Shown here in pieces: positions 36,147 to 46,200 of a DNA stretch of 64,000 bases. The notes under the pieces were generated by a model. That model did not search any database. It was given only the letters and a program-made list of their open reading frames with translations, and was not told the DNA's origin. The stretch is from positions 1-64,000 of the forward strand of contig CAJYSA010000043.1 in NCBI GenBank assembly GCA_913777325.1, given 5' to 3'. The translations under genes and the position numbers were made by a program. The DNA is from an uncultured Sphingomonas sp. (GTDB taxonomy: Bacteria > Pseudomonadota > Alphaproteobacteria > Sphingomonadales > Sphingomonadaceae). How positions within the stretch are numbered: the first letter of the stretch is position 1; every line of letters begins with the position of its first letter.

Positions 36147-37497
36147 ACGGCGGGCGCGGGCGCGGGCGACCTGGCGGTGGGGCGGGGCGCTTGCAGGTAT
36201 TCTCGTCTTTCAGTCGCTGGTTCTCGTTGCGATCTTCTGGGCGTTCGCGACCGGCAACATGCGGCGGGGGATCGATCACGGCCTGCTCGAGGATTGCGCC
36301 TTCTTCGCGCTGACCCCGCCGCATGAGCGACCGGAGGAAATCCGCGAGAAGCTGACTCGCGACGTTCATCGCGACCGCTTCCTGGCGTTGTTCGACGCGG
36401 GCGGGCGGCTCGTCGGCGGCAACGTGGCGACCATGCCGACACGCCCGGCCACGGCCGGCCCCGGAGCGTTCGTGACCTCCGTCCGCCCGACCGAGCTACC
36501 CGGCAAGACCCGCGACGTCGCGCGGGTGATGATCTGTCCGATGCCGGACGGCAGCCGCCTGCTTACCGGGATCGATCTGGACGATACCGAGGAAGCGCTG
36601 GCGCTGATGTGGCGGTCGCTACTGCTCGGGCTGGTGCCAGGGCTGTTGCTGGCGACGGGGTTCGGCCTGATCCTGGCCCGCCGCGCGGCCAAGCAGGTCG
36701 ATGCGGTGCGTCGGCTGGCGCAGCGGATCGTCGCCGGGGACCTCGGACAGCGGTTGCCGGTAGCCGCGCGGCCAGACAGCTTCGACCTGCTGTGCGCGCA
36801 TATCAATGCGATGCTGGATCAACTGCAGACGCTGGTCGCCGAAGTGCGCGGCGTGGGCGACGATATCGCGCACCAGATGCGCACGCCTCTGACCCGGCTG
36901 CGCGCGCGATTGGAGCGGGGGCTGCGCGATGCCGACGATCGCGAGGCTTTCGTCGCCGTGGCGGAGCGGACGCTCGCCGAGGTCGACACGCTGCTCGGGA
37001 TCGTCGCGGCGCTGCTCCGGCTGCGGGAGCTGGAGAATCACGAGCGCCGCAGCCGCTTCGCGCCCGTCGATCTGGCCCGTCTTGTCGAGGATGCCTGCGA
37101 CCTTCACCGCCCGATCGCCGAGGATGCGGGCTCGATACTTGCCTGCGAGATCTCCGGCGCGGCGACGGTGGAGGGTGATGCCAGCCTGTTGTTCGAGGCG
37201 CTCGCCAACCTGATCGACAACGCGATCAAGTTCGGCCCGCCAGGAGGGCGGGTGGTCGTCCGTCTTTCCACCGCGGAGGGGGTGCCCGTCATCGGGGTCG
37301 CAGACGATGGCGAGGGGATTGCGGCCACCGAACGCGCACTCGTAATCCAGCGCTTCTATCGCGGGCGGCGTGATGTGAACGGGGTCGGGCTGGGTCTCGC
37401 CCTGGTAAAAGGAATTGTCGATCTGCACGAGTTTTACCTGCGATTCGGCAGTTCGGGTAGCGACATATCGATTGTCTGTGAGGCACCAACCTATTGA
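36124..37497 (+). CDS. Sensor histidine kinase (metal or envelope sensing)
   Basis: A 457-residue membrane kinase. The start overlaps the end of the response-regulator gene by 23 bases; a second in-frame ATG is at 36133. Transmembrane segments lie at about 21-42 and 164-184 and enclose a periplasmic sensor of about 120 residues. A HAMP linker follows (RRLAQRIVAGDLGQRLP), then the dimerisation H-box DDIAHQMRTPLTRLR with phosphorylated His250. The catalytic domain shows the N-box LIDNAIKFGPPGG, G1-box VADDGEGI and G2-box NGVGLGLALVKGI. The C-terminus ends soon after G2 with IVCEAPTY. It is the partner of the adjacent regulator for the divergent RND pump. Confidence 0.92.
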   Translation: MSSMFAAERRARARATWRWGGALAGILVFQSLVLVAIFWAFATGNMRRGIDHGLLEDCAFFALTPPHERPEEIREKLTRDVHRDRFLALFDAGGRLVGGNVATMPTRPATAGPGAFVTSVRPTELPGKTRDVARVMICPMPDGSRLLTGIDLDDTEEALALMWRSLLLGLVPGLLLATGFGLILARRAAKQVDAVRRLAQRIVAGDLGQRLPVAARPDSFDLLCAHINAMLDQLQTLVAEVRGVGDDIAHQMRTPLTRLRARLERGLRDADDREAFVAVAERTLAEVDTLLGIVAALLRLRELENHERRSRFAPVDLARLVEDACDLHRPIAEDAGSILACEISGAATVEGDASLLFEALANLIDNAIKFGPPGGRVVVRLSTAEGVPVIGVADDGEGIAATERALVIQRFYRGRRDVNGVGLGLALVKGIVDLHEFYLRFGSSGSDISIVCEAPTY

Positions 37498-37499
37498 TC

Positions 37500-37521
37500 T
37501 TAACGGTGATGACGCCGTTAA
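37500..37521. promoter_or_regulatory. Inverted repeat upstream of chemoreceptor gene
   Basis: TTAACGG (37500-37506) and CCGTTAA (37515-37521) form a perfect 7-base inverted repeat with an 8-base spacer immediately after the kinase stop codon and about 50 bases before the chemoreceptor start. It may be a regulator site, or a weak hairpin at the 3' end of the kinase mRNA. The protein that binds it is unknown. Confidence 0.35.
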
Positions 37522-37573
37522 ATACAATGTTAGACACTGCACGGTTAGGGACCTTCGCGAGGAAGGTGAAGAT

Positions 37574-39709
37574 ATGTCCGCTAACACGCCAGCTTTACGG
37601 TCCCTTGCGACGATGATCAGCATTCGAGGAGCGATTGCCGTCGCCGTCTTCGTCTGCATCGGTTCGGCGACGACGGGCGCGCTGATCGATCACGCTGCGC
37701 GCGCACGGGCGTCCGAAACGGGGCTGATCGTGGCGCATCAGATCGCGTCGAGCGCTGAAGGTGAGTTCGAGCGTCCGATCGGACTGGTTCATTCTTCGGT
37801 GGTCGCGATACAGTCCCTGCGCCAGCGAGGCCTGCTCGACCGCGACGCACATATCGAGTTGCTGAGATCCGAAGTCCGCGGCAATCCGCAGGTTTTCGGC
37901 ATGTCCACCGGATGGGAGGCCGAGGCGTTCGATCACCGCGACGCTGCATACGTCGACAGCAAGGCCTCCGATAAGACTGGACGCTTCCTTCCATATTTGT
38001 ACCGCGCAGGCGACAAGGTGTCGCTGGAAGCATTGAAGGATTACGACAAGGACGGACCGGGCGACTATTATCTGCTCCCGATGCGTGCGCGCCAGACTGT
38101 CCTGCTCGAACCCTATGTCTATGCGGTCGAGGGGCATGACGTACTGATGACCACGATCTCCGAACCGATCGTGGAACATGGACAGCCGGTGGGGATCGTC
38201 ACCGCCGACATCGCGCTGAGCGCGTTGCGTGATCGGCTCGACAAGGTGGTCGTTCCGTTTGGCGGCACTGCGGCCGTCATCACGGATAAGGGCACGTTCG
38301 TCTACAATCGTGACTCCGCGCTGTTGGGCAAAGCCGCCCCAGCCAGCACGGGAGCGGTCAGTACTGTATCGGATCCGGCGCTTGGCAAGGTGTTGCGGAT
38401 CGAAGCGCCGATCCGGTTTAGGGGCATCAAAAGTGCCTGGTTCGTGCGCATCGATCTTCCCATGAGCGCGGTGATGGCGGATGCGCGCCAAGCGGAGTGG
38501 ACGCTGCTGATCGCCGCGATCGCGATCATCGTGAGCCTTGTGCTGGCGCTGCGCTACACCGCGAACCGGATCGTCGGCGAACCGCTGGACGCCATTGCGG
38601 GTGAGATGAACGAGCTCGCGAACGGCAATCTTGAAGCGCCGCCGGCACGCGCGATCGCGTCTTCCGAGATCGATCGGATGGCCAGCGCGGTAACCGTGTT
38701 CCGTGCGAACGCCATTGCGCAGCGGCGATCCGAGGAGGATCAGGCCATCGTCGTCACGACGCTCGGCGAGCAGTTGAAGAAGGTGGCGGGGGGCGACCTG
38801 ACCACGCGGATCGAACAGCCTTTCAATGGCCAGTATGACTTGGTCCGCGTCGACTTCAACGCGGCGGTCGATAAGCTGGCGACGACACTGACCGCCGTTG
38901 CAAGAAGTGCTGTGGAGGTGCGGACGGGATCGGGCGAGATCAGCACCGCGTCCGACGATCTCTCTCGCCGCACGGAGCAGCAGGCCGCCAGCCTTGAGGA
39001 GACCGCGGCGGCGATGGATGAGATCACGTCGCAGGTGCGCAACACCGCAACGGCGGCGCGCGAAACCAACAGCGTTGTCGATGCCGCGCGCACCGACGTG
39101 ACGCTGAGTGACACGGTGGTCGGTCGCGCGGTGGCCGCGATGAGCGACATCGAGAAATCCTCCAGCGAGATCGCCGAGATCATCAGCGTGATCGACGGCT
39201 TTGCCTTCCAGACCAACCTGCTCGCGCTGAACGCGGGAGTTGAGGCGGCGCGGGCGGGCGAGGCCGGAAAGGGCTTTGCCGTGGTGGCGAGCGAAGTGCG
39301 TGCACTCGCTCAACGATCCGCCGATGCGGCGGGTGACGTCAAGGCGCGTATCACCGCCAGCACGATGCAGGTGGGAACGGGCGTGAACGCGGTCGGCGAG
39401 ATGCGGACCGTGCTCGAACGACTGAGCGAACGCATCCTCGAGATCAGCCGACTGGGCGGGACGATCGCCACCTCCGCCGAGCAGCAGGCGATGGGACTGT
39501 CGCAGATCAACATAGCGGTCGGTGAAATGGACGCGACGACGCAGCAGAATGCCGCGATGGTCGAACAGAGCACCGCGGCCGCCCGCAGCTTGGCCGCTCA
39601 GGCCGATGAGCTCGGCGAGTTGATCGGTCGGTTCCGCCTTGAAGGGCACCGCGGGAGCGGGGCGATCGGCACGAGGCGTTCGTCGGCGCCTTTGCGTCTG
39701 GCAAGCTGA
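37574..39709 (+). CDS. Methyl-accepting chemotaxis protein with dCache sensor
   Basis: About 711 residues from ATG 37574 (GGAAGGTGAAGAT upstream); the open frame starts earlier at 37415, in the end of the kinase gene. Transmembrane helices at about 14-37 and 312-332 flank a large periplasmic double-Cache sensor (DKVSLEALKDYDKDGPGDYY and YAVEGHDVLMTTISEPIVEHGQPVGIVTADIALS, nt about 38040-38225). A HAMP domain and the cytoplasmic signalling helix follow, with the highly conserved hairpin tip ISVIDGFAFQTNLLALNAGVEAARAGEAGKGFAVVASEVRALAQRSA (nt about 39180-39325). There is no CheR-docking tail. The ligand is unknown. Confidence 0.92.
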   Translation: MSANTPALRSLATMISIRGAIAVAVFVCIGSATTGALIDHAARARASETGLIVAHQIASSAEGEFERPIGLVHSSVVAIQSLRQRGLLDRDAHIELLRSEVRGNPQVFGMSTGWEAEAFDHRDAAYVDSKASDKTGRFLPYLYRAGDKVSLEALKDYDKDGPGDYYLLPMRARQTVLLEPYVYAVEGHDVLMTTISEPIVEHGQPVGIVTADIALSALRDRLDKVVVPFGGTAAVITDKGTFVYNRDSALLGKAAPASTGAVSTVSDPALGKVLRIEAPIRFRGIKSAWFVRIDLPMSAVMADARQAEWTLLIAAIAIIVSLVLALRYTANRIVGEPLDAIAGEMNELANGNLEAPPARAIASSEIDRMASAVTVFRANAIAQRRSEEDQAIVVTTLGEQLKKVAGGDLTTRIEQPFNGQYDLVRVDFNAAVDKLATTLTAVARSAVEVRTGSGEISTASDDLSRRTEQQAASLEETAAAMDEITSQVRNTATAARETNSVVDAARTDVTLSDTVVGRAVAAMSDIEKSSSEIAEIISVIDGFAFQTNLLALNAGVEAARAGEAGKGFAVVASEVRALAQRSADAAGDVKARITASTMQVGTGVNAVGEMRTVLERLSERILEISRLGGTIATSAEQQAMGLSQINIAVGEMDATTQQNAAMVEQSTAAARSLAAQADELGELIGRFRLEGHRGSGAIGTRRSSAPLRLAS

Positions 39710-39867
39710 GTCTCGGCCGGCGCCGGGGAATGGTCCGCGCTGGGCCGCCCGGCTCCTCACCGCAGTTATCCGCCACTTGCCGGAGCCGTGCTGCGCCGAG
39801 ATCGACAGCGCGCGGGATCGCCGCGTCCTGTGCGTGATCGGGCCAGACGCTTGACGTGGAACCATTG

Positions 39868-41166
39868 ATGAAAACCTTGCTATCCCTCACTTTTGGCGCC
39901 GGTTTGGCGATGGTCTGCACGACGTCGTCAGCCGCGCAGGCCATGGTCGAGCCGGATCAGTCCACGGTCGATCAGACGCTACCGAGAACGCCCGACGCCG
40001 GTCCGTCGGCAGTTGAGGCGCGGGCCGCTGTCGCACCATCGGAAGGGGGTGTGTCGACGTCCTATGCCTTGCAGTTCGAGGGCAGCATTACCGTCAACCC
40101 CGCAAGTGACCTGAATTTCGGGCAGGAGTTCGCCGATCGCGCGAACCGTCCGCTGTTCAATCAGATGTTGGGGACGATCACGCGTCCGGTCGCCGGCGGG
40201 CCAAACACCGAGATCGGCTTCAATCTGCAGGCGTTGTTCGGCACCGACGCGCGTTATTCGCCCACCATCGGCCTGTTCGACCGGATGCTGACGGGCCGGT
40301 ATCAATTCATTCTGACGCAGGCCAATGTCGTCGTGCATACGCCCGTGCTGACGCCGGGTGGCGTCGACCTTAAGCTGGGCCTGTCGCCGGGGCTGATGGG
40401 GTACGAAGGCTTGGATCCTTCGGCACGGCCCTTCTACACACTTTCGTACGTCACCAACTATTTGCTGGCGTTCCAGACGGTTGGGGCGATCGCCACGGTG
40501 CATGTCAGCCCGAAACTGGACATCATCACCGGCATCGACGCTGGTAACGAGGTGATCCCGGGGCGGCTTGACAACAATGGCGCGGCGGCGGGGTATCTCG
40601 GCATCAGTATGAACCATCTGGCTGACGATCGTCTGACCGTGCTGGCCATGACACGGTTCGGACCGGAAAATTCGCGGCTGGTCCTGCCCGATGCCAATCG
40701 GGCGATGCGCTGGTGGAACGACGTAACCGCGACCTACAAGCTCAGTGAAGACATGACCATCGTGGGCGAAGTCAATTACTTACGCGACGACGGCCTGAAG
40801 GCCGAGGCTTATGGCGCGACGGCGTATGTCCTGCATGGGATCGATGCCCAATGGTCGGCAAATCTTCGTGTCGACGCGGTGCGCGACCCGCAGGGGATGT
40901 TCGTGGTCACGTACGGATCAGACACAGCGTTCGCCAGCGCGATCCGTGGTGTCCCGGCGCTCATCTTTACCGCGCCACCGACGACCTATGGTGCTGTAAC
41001 GGCGGGCGTTTCCTATCGTCCCGCGGCGTTGAACGGCAGGCGGGTAGCGGTCGCGCTTCGGCCGGAAATCCGCTACGATCGGTCGCTGAACGGGACGCGA
41101 CCCTTTGACGGGGGCGCGCGACGGGATCAGTGGTTGGGCAGCATGGACCTGATCGTAGGGTTTTGA
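39868..41166 (+). CDS. Outer-membrane beta-barrel protein, OmpL/BBP2-like
   Basis: About 432 residues. The ATG at 39868 (MKTLLSLTFGAGLAMVCTTS) starts a signal peptide ending near SSAAQA; ATG 39856 adds four residues. After a Pro/Ala-rich linker the protein is a series of amphipathic strands with frequent aromatic ends and terminates MDLIVGF with a C-terminal Phe, as outer-membrane barrels do. A stretch NLQALFGTDARYSPTIGLFDRML and RPFYTLSYVTNYLLAFQTVGA resemble the putative beta-barrel porin-2 family. The transported substrate is unknown. It is a single gene followed by a good intrinsic terminator. Confidence 0.75.
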   Translation: MKTLLSLTFGAGLAMVCTTSSAAQAMVEPDQSTVDQTLPRTPDAGPSAVEARAAVAPSEGGVSTSYALQFEGSITVNPASDLNFGQEFADRANRPLFNQMLGTITRPVAGGPNTEIGFNLQALFGTDARYSPTIGLFDRMLTGRYQFILTQANVVVHTPVLTPGGVDLKLGLSPGLMGYEGLDPSARPFYTLSYVTNYLLAFQTVGAIATVHVSPKLDIITGIDAGNEVIPGRLDNNGAAAGYLGISMNHLADDRLTVLAMTRFGPENSRLVLPDANRAMRWWNDVTATYKLSEDMTIVGEVNYLRDDGLKAEAYGATAYVLHGIDAQWSANLRVDAVRDPQGMFVVTYGSDTAFASAIRGVPALIFTAPPTTYGAVTAGVSYRPAALNGRRVAVALRPEIRYDRSLNGTRPFDGGARRDQWLGSMDLIVGF

Positions 41167-41186
41167 GCCGCATTGTTGCGGCTTTT
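41166..41186 (+). terminator. Rho-independent terminator after outer-membrane barrel gene
   Basis: AGCCGCA (41166-41172), loop TTGT and TGCGGCT (41177-41183) form a 7-bp stem followed by TTT. It overlaps the last base of the stop codon. Confidence 0.75.
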
Positions 41187-41301
41187 GAACCGGCCTGGTG
41201 CCGTCTTCTTCGCACGATGGTGCCGTGCCGGTGCGGCGAACGACAGGATTATACGCGCCATGGTGCAGGTCTTTCATCGAAAATAGGCTGACCTGTCGCC
41301 T

Positions 41302-43128
41302 TCAGGAGCACGCACGACCGCCTTCCGAGTTGCCCGACAGCGTGAAGTTCTTCGTCCACGCGCCGGCCTGGGTGGTCGGATCGCATGCCTCCGCGGAGCC
41401 GGTGCGCGGCGTTGCGCCCTCAATCTTGACGCTATAGGGGAAGCGCGTTCCGCGGATCGCCTGGCCGTTCTCCTGCCAGCCCAACGTCTCATAGGTGTAG
41501 GGTGTGGCGGTGACGACGAGGTACAGCTTCGTACCGGACGGCGGCGTCATGGTAACGGTGGCGCTGTCCTGCCCGGTGACGGCGGTGAGCGGCGCATAGG
41601 TGGGCGTGGCGGCGGCGTCGACCGCGACCAGCGTGAAGCGCCACGCGGCCTGGTTCGCGGTAGTCCCGCCGGTCAGCGTCACCTTCACCTGCTGACCCGA
41701 GGGTGTCAGCGGGACGATATGCGTTCCCCATTGCAGCAGCGGACGCTGCGTCGGCGGGGCGAAGACGTTATTGTCGCTGGTGGTCGAGACGGCGGCCAGC
41801 GGCGTATAGAAATGCGCGAGCCACGTGGTGGTGCGGGTGGCGCGCAACTGATCTAGCATCGCGCGCTGGTTGAAGAAGTCCATCGCCACCAGTCGGGCGC
41901 CATACCAGCCGGCCTCGTCCGCGAACGACACGAAACCGTTGGGATAGATGCCCGCTTCCTTGGCGAGGCGGACGAAGGCCGGGAGGAAATCCTCCTGCGT
42001 CGCCCCTTGCGCGTTGCGAAGGTTGCGCTGCCAGGTGCCGAACACCAACGGGCGGGTGGCATCCTTTTCGTAGAGGAAGGTCATGATCGGCGTGGCGCCG
42101 TAGCGTGCGGGAGAGAACAGGAAGCCGTTTTCGAGCTGATTGAGGTAGTCGGCGCCGCTCGGGCTGAAGGCGGGATTGACGGCGAAGGCGTTCCACTCGG
42201 CGCCGGTCTCCCAGATCATGCCGGCGTCGTCCTTGTCGCGGAAACCGCCGGTGTAGAACTGGATCATATGGCCGAATTCATGCGTGATGACATTCGACCC
42301 CTTCGCCACCGCCCAGCCGGACAGGTTCATCACGTCGGACGCATTCGCGCCGCAGCCATCGAGGTCGTCACCGTCGGCGATCGGCCGTCCCGTCCCGCAC
42401 AGGAAGATGTCCAGTTTGTGGCGTGACGAGCCGCTGGCGTACGGCAAGGGAGCATCCAGGACGTCGCGGTTGATGAGCCATTGCTTCTCCAGCCACTCCC
42501 CCGTCTCGCGGACCACATCGTCCATCGAGCGTTGCTGGCGGGCGATGGCCTGGTAGAAATCGCCTTCGGTCTTCTTGCCGTACCAGATCGCGAAATGCTG
42601 GGTCGTATGGACGGCGAGCGATCCGTCGGCGACGCGTTCGGGCGAGGTCAGCCCGTCGCGATACACCAGATCGTAGCTGGCGGGGTCCGCTGCCGAGGGA
42701 TGACGGGCCTGTTCGGCGTCGATCAACGCCCGATCGGCATCGGAGAAGGACTCGGCGCGGAACTGGCGACGGCAGCCATCAGCCATGTCGAGGATGACGG
42801 TCTGCCGCGCCTCGCCATAATCCTCGCCATAGGCCTGGACCAGGCGTGCCGAGAATGGCGCCCCGGTCACGATCCCCGGCGCATCCTGCGGATGATCGCG
42901 TTCCTGGGTCGACTTCGGAGTCCATGTCCGTGCTTCCGCCTGGGTCCATGGAGAGCGGGTCGAGCGGCTCTGGCAGTTGAACTCCGCCGATTGCGCCTGC
43001 GCCATCGTATAGCCCTTGATGCCGACGGGCGCCGACGCGGTGGCGGTTTCGCTGCCGCCACCGCTGCCGCCGCACCCGGCAAGCATCGACATCAGCGCCA
43101 CGGCGCCGGCTGAACGATAGTTTTTCAT
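41302..43128 (-). CDS. DUF6055-like zinc metallopeptidase-type lipoprotein
   Basis: A 608-residue secreted lipoprotein: the signal ends in lipobox LAGC with Cys19 as the lipid-bearing residue, followed by a Gly/Ser tether. The central domain carries THEFGHMIQ, a HEXXH zinc motif, with a Glu-containing WETGAEWNAF about 25 residues further that could supply the third ligand as in gluzincins. The remainder contains long aromatic-rich segments and a C-terminal beta-sandwich-like domain (QVKVTLTGG onward). The overall pattern resembles the DUF6055 family. It is the downstream partner of the 1006-residue TBDR, 76 bases away. Inference: it sits on the membrane and processes a protein or glycoprotein for, or imported by, that receptor. 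Confidence 0.75.
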   Translation of the reverse strand: MKNYRSAGAVALMSMLAGCGGSGGGSETATASAPVGIKGYTMAQAQSAEFNCQSRSTRSPWTQAEARTWTPKSTQERDHPQDAPGIVTGAPFSARLVQAYGEDYGEARQTVILDMADGCRRQFRAESFSDADRALIDAEQARHPSAADPASYDLVYRDGLTSPERVADGSLAVHTTQHFAIWYGKKTEGDFYQAIARQQRSMDDVVRETGEWLEKQWLINRDVLDAPLPYASGSSRHKLDIFLCGTGRPIADGDDLDGCGANASDVMNLSGWAVAKGSNVITHEFGHMIQFYTGGFRDKDDAGMIWETGAEWNAFAVNPAFSPSGADYLNQLENGFLFSPARYGATPIMTFLYEKDATRPLVFGTWQRNLRNAQGATQEDFLPAFVRLAKEAGIYPNGFVSFADEAGWYGARLVAMDFFNQRAMLDQLRATRTTTWLAHFYTPLAAVSTTSDNNVFAPPTQRPLLQWGTHIVPLTPSGQQVKVTLTGGTTANQAAWRFTLVAVDAAATPTYAPLTAVTGQDSATVTMTPPSGTKLYLVVTATPYTYETLGWQENGQAIRGTRFPYSVKIEGATPRTGSAEACDPTTQAGAWTKNFTLSGNSEGGRACS

Positions 43129-43204
43129 GGCTCTCCTGACCCGTTCGTATTGCTGTTTCTTTCGTCGTTTCTTCTTGTCGTTATTGGCGCCGCCAGCGTC
43201 GCCC

Positions 43205-46200
43205 TTACAGACGGGCGGTAAGGCCCACCCGCAACGTACGGCCGCGTACCGTGTAGAATGCGGGAAAAGTATTCATGTCCTGGCCGATCGAATAGAATTC
43301 GTCGAACCCGATCATCGGCGGATCCTTGTCCAGCAGGTTCTGTACGTTGAAGCGCAGATCCAGGTTTTTATTGACCGCCACGTTGATCGCGGCGTCGAAA
43401 TAACTGAACCCGGGTAGCTTTTCGAATAGTGGGTAGGTATCCGCGTTGTTCGCGCGCGGCTGCGCCGCGAGCACGGTATCCTTGGAGAGTTTCGAGATCT
43501 TCGTCGAGCCCGTGTAGCGCCACGTGAGGCCGATACCGCCCTTCACCCATGGCAAGGCCCAGTTGACGGATGCGACATGCCGCCACTTCGGCGAAGGCTC
43601 ACCACAGGCGAAGCCGAAATAGCCGTTACATTCCCATTTGGGCGTGTTCGGCGCGAATTGGCGGCTGAGCTTCGTCGCCAGCGTGCCGTTGAAGTTCAGG
43701 TTGAACGTGCCGGCGTTGTCGGCGATGCCAAGCCGTCGCGGATCGAGATTGTAGGTGAGATTGACGTCGACCCCGCGGCTCTTCGTCTGGCCGGAATTGC
43801 TGTACCGGGCATCGATTTCCTTGACTTGGCCGCTGTTCGGATCGCGCCGGTATATGCCGCACCAGAATTCGATCTTCTTGTTGTAGCATTGATCGAACGC
43901 CTGCCACCAGCGCGACCATTCGAAGGCGCCGTCGATCGTGATGCTGTACCAGTCGACCGTCGCCGAAAACCCCGGGACGGCCGCCGGCTGAAGCACCAGC
44001 CCGGCGGTGATGCTGCGTCCACGCTCCGGTTGCAGGGTGGGGTTGCCGCCGTTGATCAGGATCGCGGGGCACTGACCGCTGGTGTTGCAGCCGTCGTAGT
44101 TCGTGAGCGCATCATATTGCGCGCGCGTCATGCCGATCGAGCATTGATCGAACGTATAGCGCTGCACGGTGTTCGCGCCGTTTCCACGCGGTGGCGCGCA
44201 CAGATCGAGCGCGAACGTATTGGGATAGCGGTTCTCGGCCTCAAGGCGTTCGAGCACGGGCACGCGCAACGAGCGATTGTAGCTGCCGCGGAACCGCAAT
44301 CCTTCGGTCGGCGCCCAGGTGCCTTCGACCTTCCAGGTGTGTACCAGTTTCTCGTAGGTCGTGTAATCGGAGATGCGGTAGCCGCCGTTGATCGACAATT
44401 CGTGGAAGAACGGTCGTTTCTCGATCAGCGGAATGTCGATCTCGCCGGCCAGCTCGCGGACGCGGGCACGCCCGTCGAACTGGGTCCAGATGTCCCACAC
44501 ACCCGAACCGCGCGATTGCGAGCGCACGTTGCGCTGCTCCGCGACGAGCGCGAAGCCGATCCCGTTGGTGGCCAGCGGGCTGGTTAGGCCATAATCGCCG
44601 AGCGTGCCCGACAACACCCCCATCAGCACCGTCAGATCGTTTTGCTGCCAGCTGCGCCCCGTGCCGGTGAGGTAGGAGAAGGCGGCGTCGGTCAATCCGC
44701 CGGTGCGGAACGGATCCACCGGCACGCAGGCGGGATCGGTGCCATCGATCTTCGCGAGGCAGGTGGGCACGCCGTTGACGTTGCGGACCTGAAGGCTGCG
44801 CGCGAACTGATCGAAATCATACGTGTAGGTGTTGGTCGTCGAATTGCGGAAGATGTCGCGGGTGCGCAGGTAGCTGGCCTCGAAGCGGATCGAGTCAATG
44901 ACGGTTCCGCTCACCGCGGCCGAGGCACGCCAATTCCACACCATCGGCTGCATCTTCTGGATGAAATTGTCCTTCCAGACGATGACGGTCGCCGGATCGG
45001 CCAGTGCCGTCGTCCCCGCCGCCGCACCACAGATGATCTGCGCCTGCTGCGCGCTCATGAACGGGTTGTCGCAGTTGATGCGGACATCCCCGGTGTAGAA
45101 GGCGTCGGTGACGGCGATTTCGGCTTTCTGCCGCGAATGCTGGAACAGGAAGCTGCCGTTGAACTTCACATCGGCGAACAGGTCCGCGGAGACGAAGCCA
45201 CCGGCGTTCACCGTCCGATCGGCGCGCTGGATGAAATTGTCCCGTGGCACCCGCGTTTCGTCATTCACGTCATAGGGCCGGAAGGTGCGCGAGCCATCCC
45301 TGGCGGTCGCGTAATCGACGTTGTTCACGCTGAAGCGATTGTAGGGATTGTAGGTGCTGCCGTCGCAGGCATAGGTGTCGTTTCGGAAAACCTCGACGTT
45401 CAGCGGGTTGACCCGCAGCGGACACAAGGTGGTGTCCAGCTCCGAGAAGCGGACCGGCTTGGCCTCCTTGTAAGTGACGAAGCCGCTAATGTTCACCTTG
45501 TGGTCGAACAGATCCTTGCCGGCGGCGAGGGAGGCATAGAAATTGCCGCCGCCAAAGAACCAGTCGGCCGGGCGGCGATATCCCGCCGCCTGGCCGATCC
45601 GCAGCATCGTCGCATTGTCGTTGTGATGCTGGATCCCACTGGCCTCCGCATCCAGCGTCAGGCCGTTGAAGCGGCGTTTCAGGATGAAATTGACCACGCC
45701 GGCGACCGCATCGGAGCCATAGACCGCCGAGGCGCCGCCGGTGAGCACGTCGATACGCTCGATCAGCGCGCCGGGCACGATGCCGACATCATTGTCCATG
45801 CGCTGACCGTTGAGCAGCGTCAGGGTACGGCCCACCCCCAGCCGCCGAAGATTGATGCCCGCGCGGCCCGCCGTCCAGCCGTTACCCTGAAGCCCCAGCA
45901 TCGGCGTGACCTGCGGGATCTGCGACAGCGCATCCTCGACGCGCGCGAGCCCGCGTTCGCGCAGGAAGGTTTCGTCCACGACCGTGATCGGCGCGTTGCT
46001 CACCATGTTCGGTCGCACGATCCGCGTCCCGGTTACGACGATATCGCTCTTGTCGGTGTTTTTATCGTCGTCCGGCGCCGGGGCACCGGATATCGTCGAC
46101 GTTCCCTGGTCGGTCGACGTGCTGGCGGTCGCCTCGTTCTGCTCGTTGTTTTGAGCATAGGCGGCTGGCGCCATCAATGCTGCCAAAGCTGCCCCGCCGA

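Noticed and set aside
37595..39865. A 756-codon minus-strand frame opposite the first chemoreceptor
   Set aside because: It is the shadow of a receptor with canonical transmembrane, HAMP and signalling parts; the shadow product is Arg/His-rich without a domain.
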